From positions 62,001 through 126,000 of the forward strand of contig JAWWNJ010000265.1 in NCBI GenBank assembly GCA_037176885.1: a stretch of 64,000 nt of DNA, given 5' to 3'. Source of the DNA: Favolaschia claudopus. Its lineage: Eukaryota > Basidiomycota > Agaricomycetes > Agaricales > Mycenaceae. The translations under genes and the position numbers were made by a program. Shown one piece after another: positions 9,580-21,979 of this stretch (position 1 is the first letter of the stretch; each line of letters opens with the position of its first letter). The notes beneath the pieces were generated by a model, which saw nothing but the letters and a program-made list of their open reading frames with translations, did not search any database and was not told where the DNA came from.

Positions 9580-12500
9580 TCAGTCATCGTAGAGAACAAG
9601 AGGAAAGCGACGCACGTCATCACGAAAGAGATGCTTGTCACTGGTATTATTCTCTTTTTGGTCCGTCGACGTCTTTGTGCCACACTTCGCCCAGCCTAGC
9701 GCAGATTGACGAGCCGCCGAACCGACACGAGCACTACTGGCCAAGCCCCAAGCGTTCTCGCGTTTGGGAGACGAGATGGCAGGGGACATGTGCACCTTGC
9801 CGGTGGGACTGGAATGGACGTCGACGGCCTGCAGCGCATTGTCGGTCACGAATGCACGGTGGAGCTCGCTAGGCGATGGGCGTGAAAGCAGCTCCGGCGA
9901 TGGAGAAGGTGCAGCCTGGCGCTGAGGATAAGGAGAGGGGCGCGATTTTGATCGAACGCGAGGAGGGCCATACTCCATGGGCAGCGGGCCGTAATTCTGG
10001 ACTGAGTGCTACAGCAGAGCTTGCATCCCGTCAGGATGCTTGGTGGGCAAGAACGCTGCAAAGAACCATTAGAAAGAGGAAGCAGGGGGTACGCCAGACA
10101 CATACCGCATACGACGAGAAAGGGGTGTCCATCCAAACCCGCCAACTCTCGGTCACAGCATCTTCCGCCTCGTTCCTGAGGGTGTAGTACTTGCGAAGGA
10201 CATCCTGCCACTCAGGGCCACCCGCGCTCAGATCCATGGACCCCGCATCCGAGCCATTGACGACAAAGATCCCGTGCCGAGCGGTGGGACTACTCTTGTA
10301 TCCACCGACCGAGGAAGCAGGGCTCGCACGCTCTTCCTGAATGGTCTCATAAACGGACGACCGAGATGCACGAGTCGCAGCAGCCGAGTAGCGGCGCCGA
10401 TGTCCATGGCCGCGAACATGAGCGCGCATTCGAGCTGCAGTCGATATCGGGTGGGTCGTGTTGGAGAGCATGGGGCCGATGTGCGATACGTCGATACTGG
10501 ACATGGATCCCTCCGTCTCCGACATCGACGAGCCCTCAGCAGCAGACAGAGGCGGCGTATCCCGCCCCGAGCTTGAGGTCGTGATTATCGATGAGCGAGA
10601 ACGGGAGTTGGGGCTTGGAGCAGGGCGGGTGAATACCGCTGTAGGACGGACTAGGGTACGATAAGCATGCAGCTGACAAGGACGTGCTATGGACTCACAA
10701 GATGCAAAATCCTCGCCTTCTGCTACGAGAACGCTCTCAAGAGACTGCCGCTCGAGGAGCCCCTGCCGAGCACGAATCATACGCTCCTCACCAAACTTGG
10801 ACGACGAAGTGGATGCGATAGACGGCTGGCTGATGATGCGGGCTTTGTTGGGAGCCTTTTCGTCATCCTGGAAAGCAGCATGCTTCCGCTTCTCAACGCG
10901 TACGCAGGGCGAGGGATTATAGCCTATGGAGCGGCGCCGCACATGGCCTCCACCAAGCATCTGAAGAAACGTTAAGAAGTAGCTCTCAAGATACGGAGCG
11001 TACGCGACGCACCGTGACCGTCGTCTCGTCTTCCCTCGGCGGGCTGTCAGTGCTGTTATTGAAGCTGAGCACCGACAGGGGACGGAACTGGTGAGGCCGC
11101 AGAAGATGCCCAGTCGGCACATGGTGATCGTCGTCTGGATGTGACACGGTCAGTCATTGGCCATCTCCAGAGGTATGAGAATACTTACATCCAAAAACGC
11201 TATCCTCCGACATCGAGGAGCGATGACCCGTCTTCTCGAATCGCGAATCTTCCGCAGAGGGGCGCTCGTCGTCAATGATAGAGTCCCAGGAAGAGCGATC
11301 ACGGAACTCGCTATGGCTCTCTGGCGGGGAGGCCGAAATGGCGGTAAGCGGCTGCGCGTAATCCACATCCATGAACATCTTCTCCCCGACGCCAGGACGC
11401 CCAAGCCGAGCTACAAAAACGTCGCTCATCCTCGAATCCACGAACGACTCCTGCCGGTGCTTCGCCCACGCCGCGCGTCCGCCGTTCGCCCCGTAACTCG
11501 CATCCTGATGCGCCAGACTGCTTCCGCTTGAGCTAGTGTCGTTTTCGCTGAGGCAGTGGCTGCCATAGCTGCGATTGTAATTGTAAAACGACACAGGCGG
11601 GCCTTGCGGAGAGAAACGCTGAAATTCGATTCCAGATGGCGATCTGCTTGCCCAGGAACAGGAGCATTGAAGCAGAAGCTCGACGCATCACTACCGACAC
11701 GCTTGCGGGGCTGCGCATCTCGCATGAACTGGAAGGTGTCTTCGAAATTGGACATGAAGACCGAGAGGTCCTCCGACGACGGACGTTCTCGCAGACTGGG
11801 CATGGCCAATCCGTAATCGAAAGGGTCAGAGATCCCGGGATTGGTGACATGTCCGTACGAAGAGATCGACGCAATCGAAAAGACAGACTCCTGCTTTGCG
11901 TGCGGCGCCCGTCGATCGGTCGCAACAGGCAGCGGATGCAGGGCGATTTTGGTGGAACTCAAAGCCTCGACGAAGTTCGAACTTCCTCGAATGAATCTAA
12001 ACCCGTGAAGCTGATCCCAGACTGCGGTCTCGAGCGCGTACGAGAGTGCATGCTTGCCATAGAGACGCGAGAGTTCTCCAACGCCGCGCGGCGTATGCTG
12101 GGATCCGAATTGACTCGAAGACGGGGGAGGTTCTCAGCGTGAGCGAGAATCGACTTCATGACCGAATCGTCTTCTTCCATAAGGAATGACAGCGACTGAG
12201 CCCGTGCATGAGCAGGCGGAGGAATAATGTCGGACAGCGTCAACGGCTTCTTCGCTGCTGCGGGTCTGGGCTTCGGTTTCTGCACCTCAACCTCCTCCAG
12301 CTCTCCTCCAAACTTGAATCTGAGGGTTGAGTTGACCATCGGAGGGTCCAAATGCGATGCGACGAGGACGAGGAGGTGCGAGTAGTGGGCTCCCATCGCT
12401 GGCGAGGCTGTCAGAGCCGGGAGGAAGCGTAGGTTCCTTGTGATCGACGAGGCGGGAGGCGGATTCCCCATCGAGGTCCATCGAATGGTCCTCATCTTCA

Positions 12501-14049
12501 CTAGATCCGACTCCCATCGTCAGCTCCTTCATATCGATGAAACGGGAAACTGAGTGAGGAATCTCAAAGCCCGCCGACGAAGTAAAGCCCGACGCTGAAG
12601 AGAGCTGCTCGGAAGACGTAGACGATCCAGATACATCCGCCCTGAAAGTATGAGGCAGCGCAGGTGCCGGCGGCGGTACGTCCATGCAAAGCAATCCGCG
12701 AAGATCAATCTTCGCCGGCGTCTGGAGGAGAACATCAGCTCTCTACTCAAGAACGAAAAGAAACAGAAACAACAACATACCGCAAACACATTCTCAAGCT
12801 GCTCCACAAAGCTCCGCCTATCGACTCATTCAGCTTCTTCAGCTCGCCCGTGAAATCAAAGCTCTTCTTCGTATCCTCCTCCAACCCCGACATCGCCCCC
12901 ACGTCCACATACCCATTCTGCTCCGCGTCAATCAGCTCGAAATTGAGCACCGGAAGTTGCATCGGCGGGGGCACACCGGTCGTCTTCGTCGTAGAGGTAA
13001 CCACCGGCAGCGGCGGCAGCCCAGGCGACGGCAGCGGCGCCGGCGGACAAAACGACATCGTATCATCACTTGGCGACTGCCCCCCGCTCGACGACAACGA
13101 CGAAGCCAAAATCACCTGCAGCTCGTCCGGGATATCCGAATCCGGGTCCGACGCGTCCAGCTCCAGTCGGCGCCTCATGCGCCGACACATCCTGCTCACC
13201 ATATCGATCACCACCATCGCTGAGCATCCCATCACCGGTGAGCGCGTCCCCATCCTCCTTCTCCTCCACCTCCACCCTTCCCCCCGGCAATTCCGCGATG
13301 TCGATCAACGGCTGGGCTTTAGCTGGGCTTCGGGTTTGCGCGCGAGCTCGATGCGAGACTACCCACTGACTCGCCGTCATCGCGCTCGCCGACCTTCAAC
13401 GCGAGAGGAGCGTCGCGAGGGGGGTGCTATCGAAGTACGAGTCCTGATCGTTTTCAGAGCCAAGGGAGGCGGCGTCGATGGGGGCGACGGGGACGTGGTC
13501 CTGGTGGTGTGGACGAGGCGAGGGATGGGGAGGAGGAGAAAGGGAGAAGGAGCCAGCTGGTGTAGGTGACGATGAAGTTGAGTGTTAGCTGGCAGGAGAA
13601 TCCGTTAGTTAGTAGGGTATAAAGGGCAGTGTAGAAAAGAACAAGTGGCCAGTGAACGAAATGGAAAAGACGGGACAGACAAATGAATGAGAAATAAGGC
13701 TCACCAGGAGCAGCAGATGCGTTGGCTACCATCATTCACGCTACTCCTCCTCCTCCTGCCCCAAACGAGGGCGATCACCGCCTCTCGAAACGCCGCCAAA
13801 CTGATGTGTCGCTCCCCCCTCGCCCCATCGGACGCGGTCGTCAAGAGATTCTGAGTACGATGGCGAGCACAGAGCGTCGAGAGCGGATGAGCCGGAAAAT
13901 TCGACGTGGCGGAATTCGCGACCATCTCGCTCGACATGGCGGAGAGCGAGTGTATGGGTTGCACCAACGATGATGAGGCCTGCAATTCGGGTACTCCGCG
14001 CGCTGCCGACGGGAAGGGTGGGAGGTAGGGTCGATGGCGACGCAGCCAT
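9580..14049 (-). pseudogene. Long Ser-rich protein gene, uncharacterised, with multiple frameshifts and a stop
   Basis: Spliced coding blocks run along the minus strand from an ATG at 14049 to a stop at 9580. The product is Ser/Pro-rich, likely disordered, and resembles an uncharacterised protein family I associate with Agaricomycetes. Diagnostic blocks are DSDIPDELQVIL, KKSFDFTGELKKLNES, PLTLSDIIPPP, KQESVFSIASISSYG, FEKTGHRSSMSEDSVFG, MLGGGHVRRRSIG, SPCVRVEKRK and a C-terminal NALQAVDVHSSPTGK. Good introns are 12722-12780, 10961-11012 and 10056-10105. The frame breaks inside conserved blocks near 12810, 12320, 11970, 11600 and 10050, without room for introns. A TAG follows MQALL (about 10010), where the frame otherwise continues HSVQNYGPLP. 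The role is unknown; no catalytic domain is seen. This many lesions argue for a pseudogene. A badly assembled but real gene is the alternative. Confidence 0.6.
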
Positions 14050-14545
14050 TTGAAATGCACGGATCCATAACGGGGGGCGTCAAAGTTGAGAACGTCGAGA
14101 GCTTGGAGGGAAAAACTGCTCGAGACTCGTCACAGACGAGTTTGCAGGTGGCAAGTCGGTCTTGCCTGGCCTTCTTCCAAAAATGCCCCCCGAGTGCGGT
14201 TCTTCCTGGATTTTGATTCTTGCCGTTCTGCGACGAGGTAGTAAGTTAAGCCGGCGCCTGTAGCAAGATAAGGTAGGGGCTTGAGCGCTTGAGCGACAGT
14301 GAAGTAGAGTGAAGTTACAAGTACAGCATACGATGGAGTGATCAGCGTTCGTCGCAAACTCTGTGACAAAGTCACACGTCCTTCTTCCTTTCCCCCAAGC
14401 CGAAATGGTTTGCTGCGACTTTCCGGGCTGTCTTTACGAAGCGCTTTCGAAGGGGGCGGTACAACTCACACATTTAACTGAAAGGCACGCCCGAGAGTTC
14501 GAGTTTATACTGAAGGGAAAAGGCGAGCACATCGTGTAATTCTGT

Positions 14546-16003
14546 TTGTGGCTCACGCTCCGCATCCAGTTTTCAAAAGTAAAACGCGGGAAAACAGGAC
14601 TGCCTTGCCCTTTCTTGACATACGATGGGGCCAACTGTCCGTACTTGTTCGAAGGCTTTTTTTTCAATGCTACGAAATCACTTCAAGAAGGTCCGCAAGC
14701 TCGACAATGTTTATATAAACAGAACAAGCCACAAGGGCCACTGGAGAATCCATCGCATTGCAACGTATTGGATTCTTATTCAGTTGCTCTCGCTGCTCAC
14801 CGAGCCGAAGTCGCAGCCTCGCCGCAGCAGAATCAGGTGAGCCTTTGGCCATCCTCCACTCTGTCATTCTTTGACAACGTTTGAAATCTTTTGCAGCCAC
14901 CAAATCCAAGTCTCCGTACCCCATCACCACCTCCTGTCTTGGACGTCATGTCAGGTATACTGCTTTGCTTATAACTTACCTATTTTTATGGCTTCTAACA
15001 CGGTTTTCAGATGCTCCAGGCGTTGGAACCACGCCACAGAATCCACCTGAGCGCGACAATCATGATCATCTTTCAAGTCCCAGTCCACAAAATTCGACGG
15101 CGTGGTTCCACCCAAGCCCTGGTACGCTCTTGTTGTCTCGATAAACACAGCTCATGGTGATCGTTAGTCAAATCAAAAATACTCTGGCGTCCATCTGCGG
15201 ACCTCGAAAAAGATGAAGATCCCTTTCTCTCCCGTCCCAGTTCACAAAATTCAACGATGTTGTTCAATTCAAGCCCAGGTACTTACTCTCTTGTCTTCTC
15301 AATAAGTGTGGCTCATCATAATCTGTAGTCAAATCAACAACACTCTGGCACCCGGAATCTGAGGAAAATCTGCAATCTCTCGAACTGTTCGGAGAGAAGG
15401 TGCGTAGCTGCTCTTTTTTTTTTTAATACTCATTCTTGACGATATCTCAGCAGATGCAAGCCGGCGAGAGGGTGACAGAAACGGCGTCTGAATGCGACCT
15501 CAACGTGTGTTTCGGTGTTGCTTGTAGTCTTAAATTCCTAATCTTCTTCGCAGCTCCCGGGTGGCGAAGATCATGTAAATTCTGAGCATGGCAAGCAATC
15601 TCTGGGCTCATTGGCAGAGAATGTAGGGTTCCTTTTCGTTTATCTTGCGACTCAATTTTGACGATGTCCCAGACGCGTGATGGTGAGATGACGATAGAAC
15701 CGTTCTCTGAACACGAACCCCACCCAGGTCAGTTTCGGCTTCACTCATAACCTCCAACTTCTAATGTTGCACACAGCTCTCTGGCGGTGATGACGATGCC
15801 TATCTCGAGGATGTCGAGTAAGCTCCGGAAATATTGGTGGACAAGGTAAGATTTCGTTGTCACTTGTGTCTTCACCGTCTCAGCTTTCTTGCAGCTCCCG
15901 GTTGGCGATGACTATATCCAGGCTCCCCCCTCCGCATGAAGATGAGATGGTATTGCCTACCGCAATTGAAGGCAATGAGGGGCTTCCCGCCGAAGAACCC
16001 GTG
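14546..16003 (+). CDS. Multi-exon gene of small duplicated exons, uncharacterised
   Basis: A chain of GT-AG-bounded frames is seen. It ends one exon at 14836 (SPQQNQ), then runs 14897-14954, 15011-15121, 15168-15278, 15329-15399, 15451-15504, 15554-15622 and 15673-15727, with a further frame at 15777 and later. Joined phases are consistent through 15622. Exons 15011-15121 and 15168-15278 are both 111 nt and share a SPxSQNST / SSQNST motif followed by an FHPSP or FNSSP end. The next exon repeats the start of its predecessor (VKS...LW), giving a period of about 160 bp. Later exons begin LPGG or LSGG before acidic residues, again repeat-like. The start codon is not resolved and the 3' end is uncertain because the frame breaks after about 15727. 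Acidic, Ser/Pro-rich low-complexity protein of unknown role. Confidence 0.5.
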
Positions 16004-16060
16004 GTAAGTTTTCCCTCTGTTCCCGACAGTGGGACATGTTCGATTTTTCATTCATAGGTG

Positions 16061-18785
16061 TGCTGCCCGGAGTGACCCGGACAACCGTGGACAGCTGACC
16101 ATGTCAGGACTGAAAACGCCCGTGAACTGGCGCAAAACCGGCGAGGGAAAGGGAAAATTCTCTGCCCAAAATATTAACGAAACCCAATGCCTTCGGGGAG
16201 GAAATGCAACTGCCACGACAAGAAACCTAAGTATTTGGGCAAGTAAGATGACGAGAAACGGATTGATGGATTAATGCAGCCTTGGGTTGGAATGACTAGA
16301 GGTCGTAGTAGCTTCTGACGCGGACGTGTGAAAGAGCTTAGTTGCTTCGATGTGCTTCCCATTAGCGTCTGTGGATTTCTTTGCGATAGAGCGTGTATTA
16401 ACCGACCCGCCCGATGAGATTCGTGAGGCGTCGAAATTGTCGACAAATGCGAAGGTACCCGATTCCGTGCGCGTTCTTCCGAATGCCGAATATCAGCTAT
16501 AAATTGGATACATCCATGAATGCGTCAACATTATAAGCTTCTCAGTCAAATCGATTGCACATTTCGAGACGCCAGCATATAACTACTTATCGTACGGGCC
16601 GCGCAACTCGAGCGTCACACACTACCCTGTTCTCCTCTCCTCTCCCCGCCAAGCGGTTGTTTTAAGCTTTGTCGTTGAGGTGTAAGCGAAGGATGGATAT
16701 AACTAAGTCGGTACGAAATTCTTGTAACATGTTAAGTATCTGCAAAGTTTGAGCATTTTGACCCTCCAGACGCACGGAGTGAAAGTGGCCAGAGTAGCGC
16801 CAGACCGTCGTCGTGCGATTTGTTGATTCCCAAACACCAGGACTTTGAGAGGGTGTGTATCGTTTACGTTTCAAATAGCGTTCAAATCAGAAAGCAATAT
16901 CGATCAGTAGAATATTACAAACTCCCCAAAAATTCTTCCCAAAACCGGGCATATGCATCTGAAGAGATGGCTATCCCCAGCCTCGCGGATGAGATTCAGA
17001 AAGCCTTGATGACGAAGGTGGGGAATCGCCCCGAAGCTTCAATTGCTGAGGTTGTCGTTCAGAACGAACGATATGTAACATAGTCGGAAACAAAACTCAC
17101 AGTGCTAACTGTCAGCGCTGATACGCCGATCCCGCTATATCCGACATCTACGACGTTATCTGGGAGTTGCGTCTATAACCCACCGACCAGTGTTGTTTAC
17201 ATCATACAAAATCTATCCGACTGGACAATTGCCTTTACACAGAAACTGAAGCGCCTTGACTGCAAGACGGCGTCCACGGGCTGGTGAAACTAGATCAGCG
17301 TCTCGAGCCAGGAAGCAGAATGAATGCATCGCGCACCGACGTACTGCAGCTAATCATCCATAGCGAACTTGGTTCTTTGCGGCAGAATGCCTTCATCGTA
17401 AGAAGCTGCTTCCAGTCATCGATGTCGCCGATGCCAAACAGACAGTGTTGTCGCGTGGAGGCTGTGGGTGGTGCTGAAATGTGTGTCTATCGACACGGGA
17501 GACCGGCGATGATCGGAGAAGATGCAGAGAAGGAGCGCACGTCGAGGATGGAACATGCAGCGTCGATGAACAGACTCCCTTGGCCTGTGGAACTAGATGA
17601 GTGGTGCAATCGAAAAAGCAGAATAGATGTATCGCGCACGCGTACCGGAGTTGTTCACCATAGCGAATTTCGTATCTTGACTTTGGGGCAGCGAGCCTAT
17701 GAAGAATGGGACGGGATAACGCAATGCGGGGCAGCCTTCGTTGGCTGGTGGAAGTAAATCAGCATCACAGTCTGGAAGTTAGGACAGAATCATCGCGCAC
17801 CGGCAGATTGGAGGTAAGGGTAGTGAGGCTATGAAGAAAGCTCAGATCGTGAGAAGCTGGAGTGCCATTGATAGTTATTAAGTCTCGAAACGACAGTGTG
17901 CCGATCATATTGAATGTCCGTCGAAACAACAGCTTGGCTGATAGCGGAGATGTGAAGGAAATTGTCCATGTCGAGGTCCGACTCCAGGATAATCAGTCGG
18001 CGGGCCCTTTGAGGTGGTTGGTGGTGGTGTGAGGTTGAGCCATGAAGTACACGACAAGGAACAGAAGCTGCAATGAGAGCGGATTCGAGTCTTGGGGAAT
18101 TTCCATCAAGGATCATTGAGCTCCAGTGTCCAGGTGATTTTGCTCAAAGATGCTGTACTTGCGATAGATTCCGTAGAAAGGAAAGTGAATCATTGTTTAG
18201 CTGTATAGTAGGCGTATCATCAGCTTCGCGCGAGTTCTGTGCACCTGGGAGAACTTGCACCCCGGGGAAAAGCTTTGGAAGGTGAAAGTCGAGAAGAAAA
18301 GAGACGGGACCCTAACCCTAGGATGCGTGTGACGTAAGCATCTGCTCGCCGTCTTCCACGACTTCCACGACCAGTTCAAGTTTCTCGTCGTTCGAAGTTG
18401 GGTCAAGCTCAAAACCTTCAACGCTAGCCTTATCTAGTCCCGACTGGTCCCCTGTTGCGCTGGGCTGCCTCTCAATATTCATGGAAATCAATTGGCGGAC
18501 AATCTTCATCCAGTCACCGCAAAGTCGTTATCCGCGCTAGCTTTTCAGCTCGACTCGGACTACTAGCACGCCTTAGGCTTTAGGATACAGTCGCGAACAA
18601 CGGTAGCGTTAGGCGTCGTGGTGAGCATCTAATTTCTCGCAATATTATCTTCTGCTTCGTCGAATACGAGAGTCAGGCCTATTACTAATTTGTATCGTCA
18701 ATCACCTCCGCTTTCGTCTTTATCACCTCTGCCTACATTTTGCCAGAAGGTCTAACGATATTCCAGTGTCGCACATACTGGTGTA
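16061..18785. other. Mostly unassigned; contains diverged tandem repeats
   Basis: Apart from the repeats at about 17273-17870 I find only short frames without family signals. One 157-codon frame (17284-17757, +) lies wholly on the repeats and is probably not a gene. No introns or motifs tie the frames together. Confidence 0.3.
17273..17870. repeat. Three diverged tandem repeat units
   Basis: Units start near 17273, 17575 and 17735. Shared landmarks are a GCTGGTG or CCTGTGG start, AACTAGAT, an AGCAGAAT...ATCGCGCAC core, CATAGCGAA (units 1 and 2), ATCGTAAGAAGCTG or ATCGTGAGAAGCTG (units 1 and 3) and CTATGAAGAA (units 2 and 3). Spacing is unequal, so units have been partly deleted. Confidence 0.6.
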
Positions 18786-18790
18786 GATAG

Positions 18791-19457
18791 GACTGGGATG
18801 ATCCGGATCCATTCAAGCGCATCGAAGGAGGAATTGTAGTGCGTTGTCGTTTCTCCTTCCCCCTTCCTCACTAACCATTACATAGCCCTCAGTATAGCCG
18901 AATTCATCCTGGCCTCCCTTCTACCCCGTCCTTTTGACCGACAATCACCGCTCGCCCTGTCTGTCTTCCCGCACGCTAACGTCGCCGTACACCACCGACC
19001 CGTTTCCGAGCTCCTCTCTCCAACTCTGCTCCCGTTGCGAACGCTAGGGTTCAGCAATCTTACGGACGAATTCGACGGGCACCATAGCAAGCTATCAGTG
19101 CGTCCTCCTCACGCTTCCTTCCACGCCTGAGAAATGACAAATGTTTTGTAGGTATACCTGAATCTATCCCGCTCTGTCCCGGCGCCATCCGTCGTCGGAC
19201 CACGTCACCTTCGCGCACCCCTCTTGTCTGTCTCTTCATATGATACTTGCTGTATCGCAAGCCTGTGGAGTGGGCTTTTGAATCCTCGAAATCTATCTGT
19301 CAGTTTTTATCATCTGGCCCAAAAAAATTTCTTACCCATCAACAATCCGTCCCCAGCTCGTCGTCGTCGCTCGTCTCAGGCATGCAATTCCTCATATCGG
19401 ACGGTGAGATTGAGTGGTCGAAGCATACTGTTTTGAGAACGGCATTATATACATAGG
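18791..19457 (+). CDS. Unidentified spliced reading frame, partly frameshifted
   Basis: A frame with natural composition runs without a stop for about 70 codons at 18888-19097 (LSIAEFILASLLPRPF ... LTDEFDGHHSKLS). It is followed by a GTGCGT donor and an acceptor at about 19151. The next block contains PESIPLCPGAIRRRTTSPS, a SSYDTCCIASL segment, then in another frame ESSKSICQFL and FLISDGEIEWSKHTV, ending at 19457. An upstream block DWDDPDPFKRIEGGI (18791-18835) probably precedes it. No ATG was fixed. The frame slips once near 19260. I do not recognise the family. Coding status rests on the long stop-free frame, splice signals and residue composition. Confidence 0.4.
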
Positions 19458-21979
19458 TGCGCCGTCTCTTTCCACTCACTTCGGCGTTGTCATCGACTGA
19501 CTAGTCATAGGTCAATGCTACGCGCGCTCCTCCTCCTGCATTGACTGCCTCAATACGGTAGCCCGGAAGGCAATGGTGGTATACGTGTGGGTCTGTTGGA
19601 CGATCTTCTAGGAAACAATCTCACCGGGGGTTGATCATCTGTGACCACCGGCGGAAGAAGTGGATGAGGCGAGGAAGACGGATGCATAAGGAGGCACAAA
19701 TCGAGGTCGAATGCGGTACGATAAAACGCGGGCGGGTGGTACGAGTACGTCTCATTTGAATTGTCCGTCTTTCATTCTCGCAGCTGATCGTCCGTCAGCT
19801 TTGCTGCAGCTCCGCGTGGCTCCGCCCTACTCGTCAATTCCGCTCGTCGTCGACATGCACCGGCCGTCCACCCGGCCCTCGTCCGGGATGTCCACTTCGA
19901 CTGGACATATGCCCCTGCAGCGTGTCATGAGGATAGGAGAGGGTGGTGCGGCCGGGTGGGGGATACGAGGAATGTGCGGGAGGTCGAGGTCGAGGTCGAG
20001 GTGGTGGTCGAGGAGGGGAGGAGAAGCAGGGAACCGAAACTCACTTTGTTTTCGACGGCAGACTGGATTGCCTCGTCACCATCCTCGCCTTCTTCAGATC
20101 TTACTCAGCTTGATCTACGTCCACGGCTCTCGTGCACGTAACCCTCTGCGTACGGACGCCCGCAGCTGCTGCCTGGCTGATTCATCCTTCCTCTGGGGCG
20201 TCGCCTCCCCGTCGCCCGATTTCGTCTTCACTCTCGGCCTTCGTCCTTCATGCAGCTCTACCTTGTCCCGCGCTGAGTGAGGGCGGAAGAGGGGCACGAT
20301 AGAAGCAGAGGCATGGCGTCTCTCGTGCTATCCGTGGCATCCACAGTCACCTTCGTTGCGGCTTCGTCCCTTCCCGCCTACTCTGTGTCCAAGCCGTGAC
20401 TGGCTTCGTCTTTACCAGCAGCAGCCGCATCTGAGGTGTCGCCATCATCACCTTCCCGTCCGTTCTTGCTGCTCGGTGTCTTCGGCGCTACCTCCCTCAC
20501 TCTGGTAGTCCCCATCGTCATGTTCCCTGAAACATGTTCTGGATCTTCATACTACATACCGCGTCTGCCGCCACGGGATGTACAGCAATGTGACGGAGTA
20601 CTCAGATCCGCATTCGCGTTGTCGTCATCCTTTCGCTTCGCCAGGATCATTCAGCCGCACGCCGGGTGCCGTATTTGCGGGCATATCAGGTCGTGGTCCT
20701 GACGCGTGCGGAGGAGGAGGATGGGTATGTGTTTGCTGGAGGAGATCAGGGAAGCGGGGAGAGCGTTTCGATGGGGGATCGGGAGGAGATGACCGTGCGG
20801 TCGATGATAGTGGCAACGGTGCAGAGAGATGACGGGGTGGGGCGGGGCGGGTCATGGAATGCGAGGGGTGGTACTGGCAGGAGGCGGAGGGCGTGCTGGT
20901 GAAGGAGGATGTGGGAAAGATGGAGAGACATCTTGCGTGTATAACGGTGCGTACTACGCCTTTCTCGCCCTATATTTCCGCTCGCTCACCCTAGCACTAC
21001 TTTCTCAGCTATTCACGGGTTTTCGGCGCACGGATGCACCACCTCCCACTGTATCCTTGATCATCGACCTTCACGTTTGGATCGACACTTGGTCTCTGCG
21101 ATCTGCACTGGGAGCTCCAGCCGCGGAGGACTGGCGAGCTCGACGTCGATTCTAGTGCACGGACGCGCATCAGCCCAGTACTTGCTGCGGAGCACATTGA
21201 ATGTGTCCCCCCGCGTCCCGTTGTCATCCGTATCCTATGTTTTCCAGCAGCCAAGGGGACCTGCAGTGCGGGTGGAAGGATACTTACGCGGTGGGGGTGG
21301 AAGGTGTATCATGGATGAGGTGCAGGACTGCGCAACGGCGCGCATTCAGGTTACTATATCCGCAATTGTCAAGCCACCACCACTGCGCTACATATTCCCG
21401 CGTATATCACCATGCTGTGGATGGTTTTTTACCTCCTCCTTGCTTCTTTGCCATCGACTTTCCGTCACTTGCGGTTGGTGAATATTCCCGCCGCACATAC
21501 TCCTTTTCAAGTAGTGAATATCTGCTACTATCTTAACTTTTGACCTACATATGCTGTTCCTTCTCTAAATCACTCCCGCGGTCTCAATAGTCAGTTTACG
21601 AGCACGAAAATAAATCGCAAAGCGGACTTGGGAGACGCAGGGAGAAGCGTTGAAGGAGACGGCAAATAATAGCATTAGGTTTACATTTAGATTCGTTACA
21701 AATTTTCTAACACGTGAATGTCATGTGAGTTGAGAAGGCGGCTTGATCCGAACCTAGGAATTCTTTCGCTTTCTCTGGTTGTTCTCTGGGCTTCAAGGGC
21801 TTCTGGAAACTCGCTCCACCACTTATCTGGAAACCTGAGAAGGGTATAACGACTTGAGCGGATGTTTGAGACGTGGTACGTCGACTATTTTTTCAAAATC
21901 ATTTCAAAGGTTAACTTTTATTCGTCTCTGTCTAGATACCCCAATTCTTCTGATTCAATCCCACAACTCCGAGTCGACA
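19458..21979. other. No supported gene
   Basis: Several frames of 60-190 codons occur (for example 19711-20280, +), but they overlap on both strands in GC-rich sequence and show no domain, splice chain or repeat logic. A run of GAGGTC units is present near 19981-20010. Decayed coding sequence from the neighbouring frame may extend here. Confidence 0.25.

Noticed and set aside
15011..15400. Regularly spaced repeats that could suggest a CRISPR array
   Set aside because: The units are diverged, exon-like and bounded by splice sites; the organism is eukaryotic.
17284..17757. 157-codon plus-strand frame
   Set aside because: It spans diverged tandem repeats and stop-free chance sequence, with no domain or splice sites.
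18308..18322. CCCTAACCCTAGG, telomere-like
   Set aside because: Fewer than two units, inside ordinary sequence; not a telomere or a convincing interstitial repeat.
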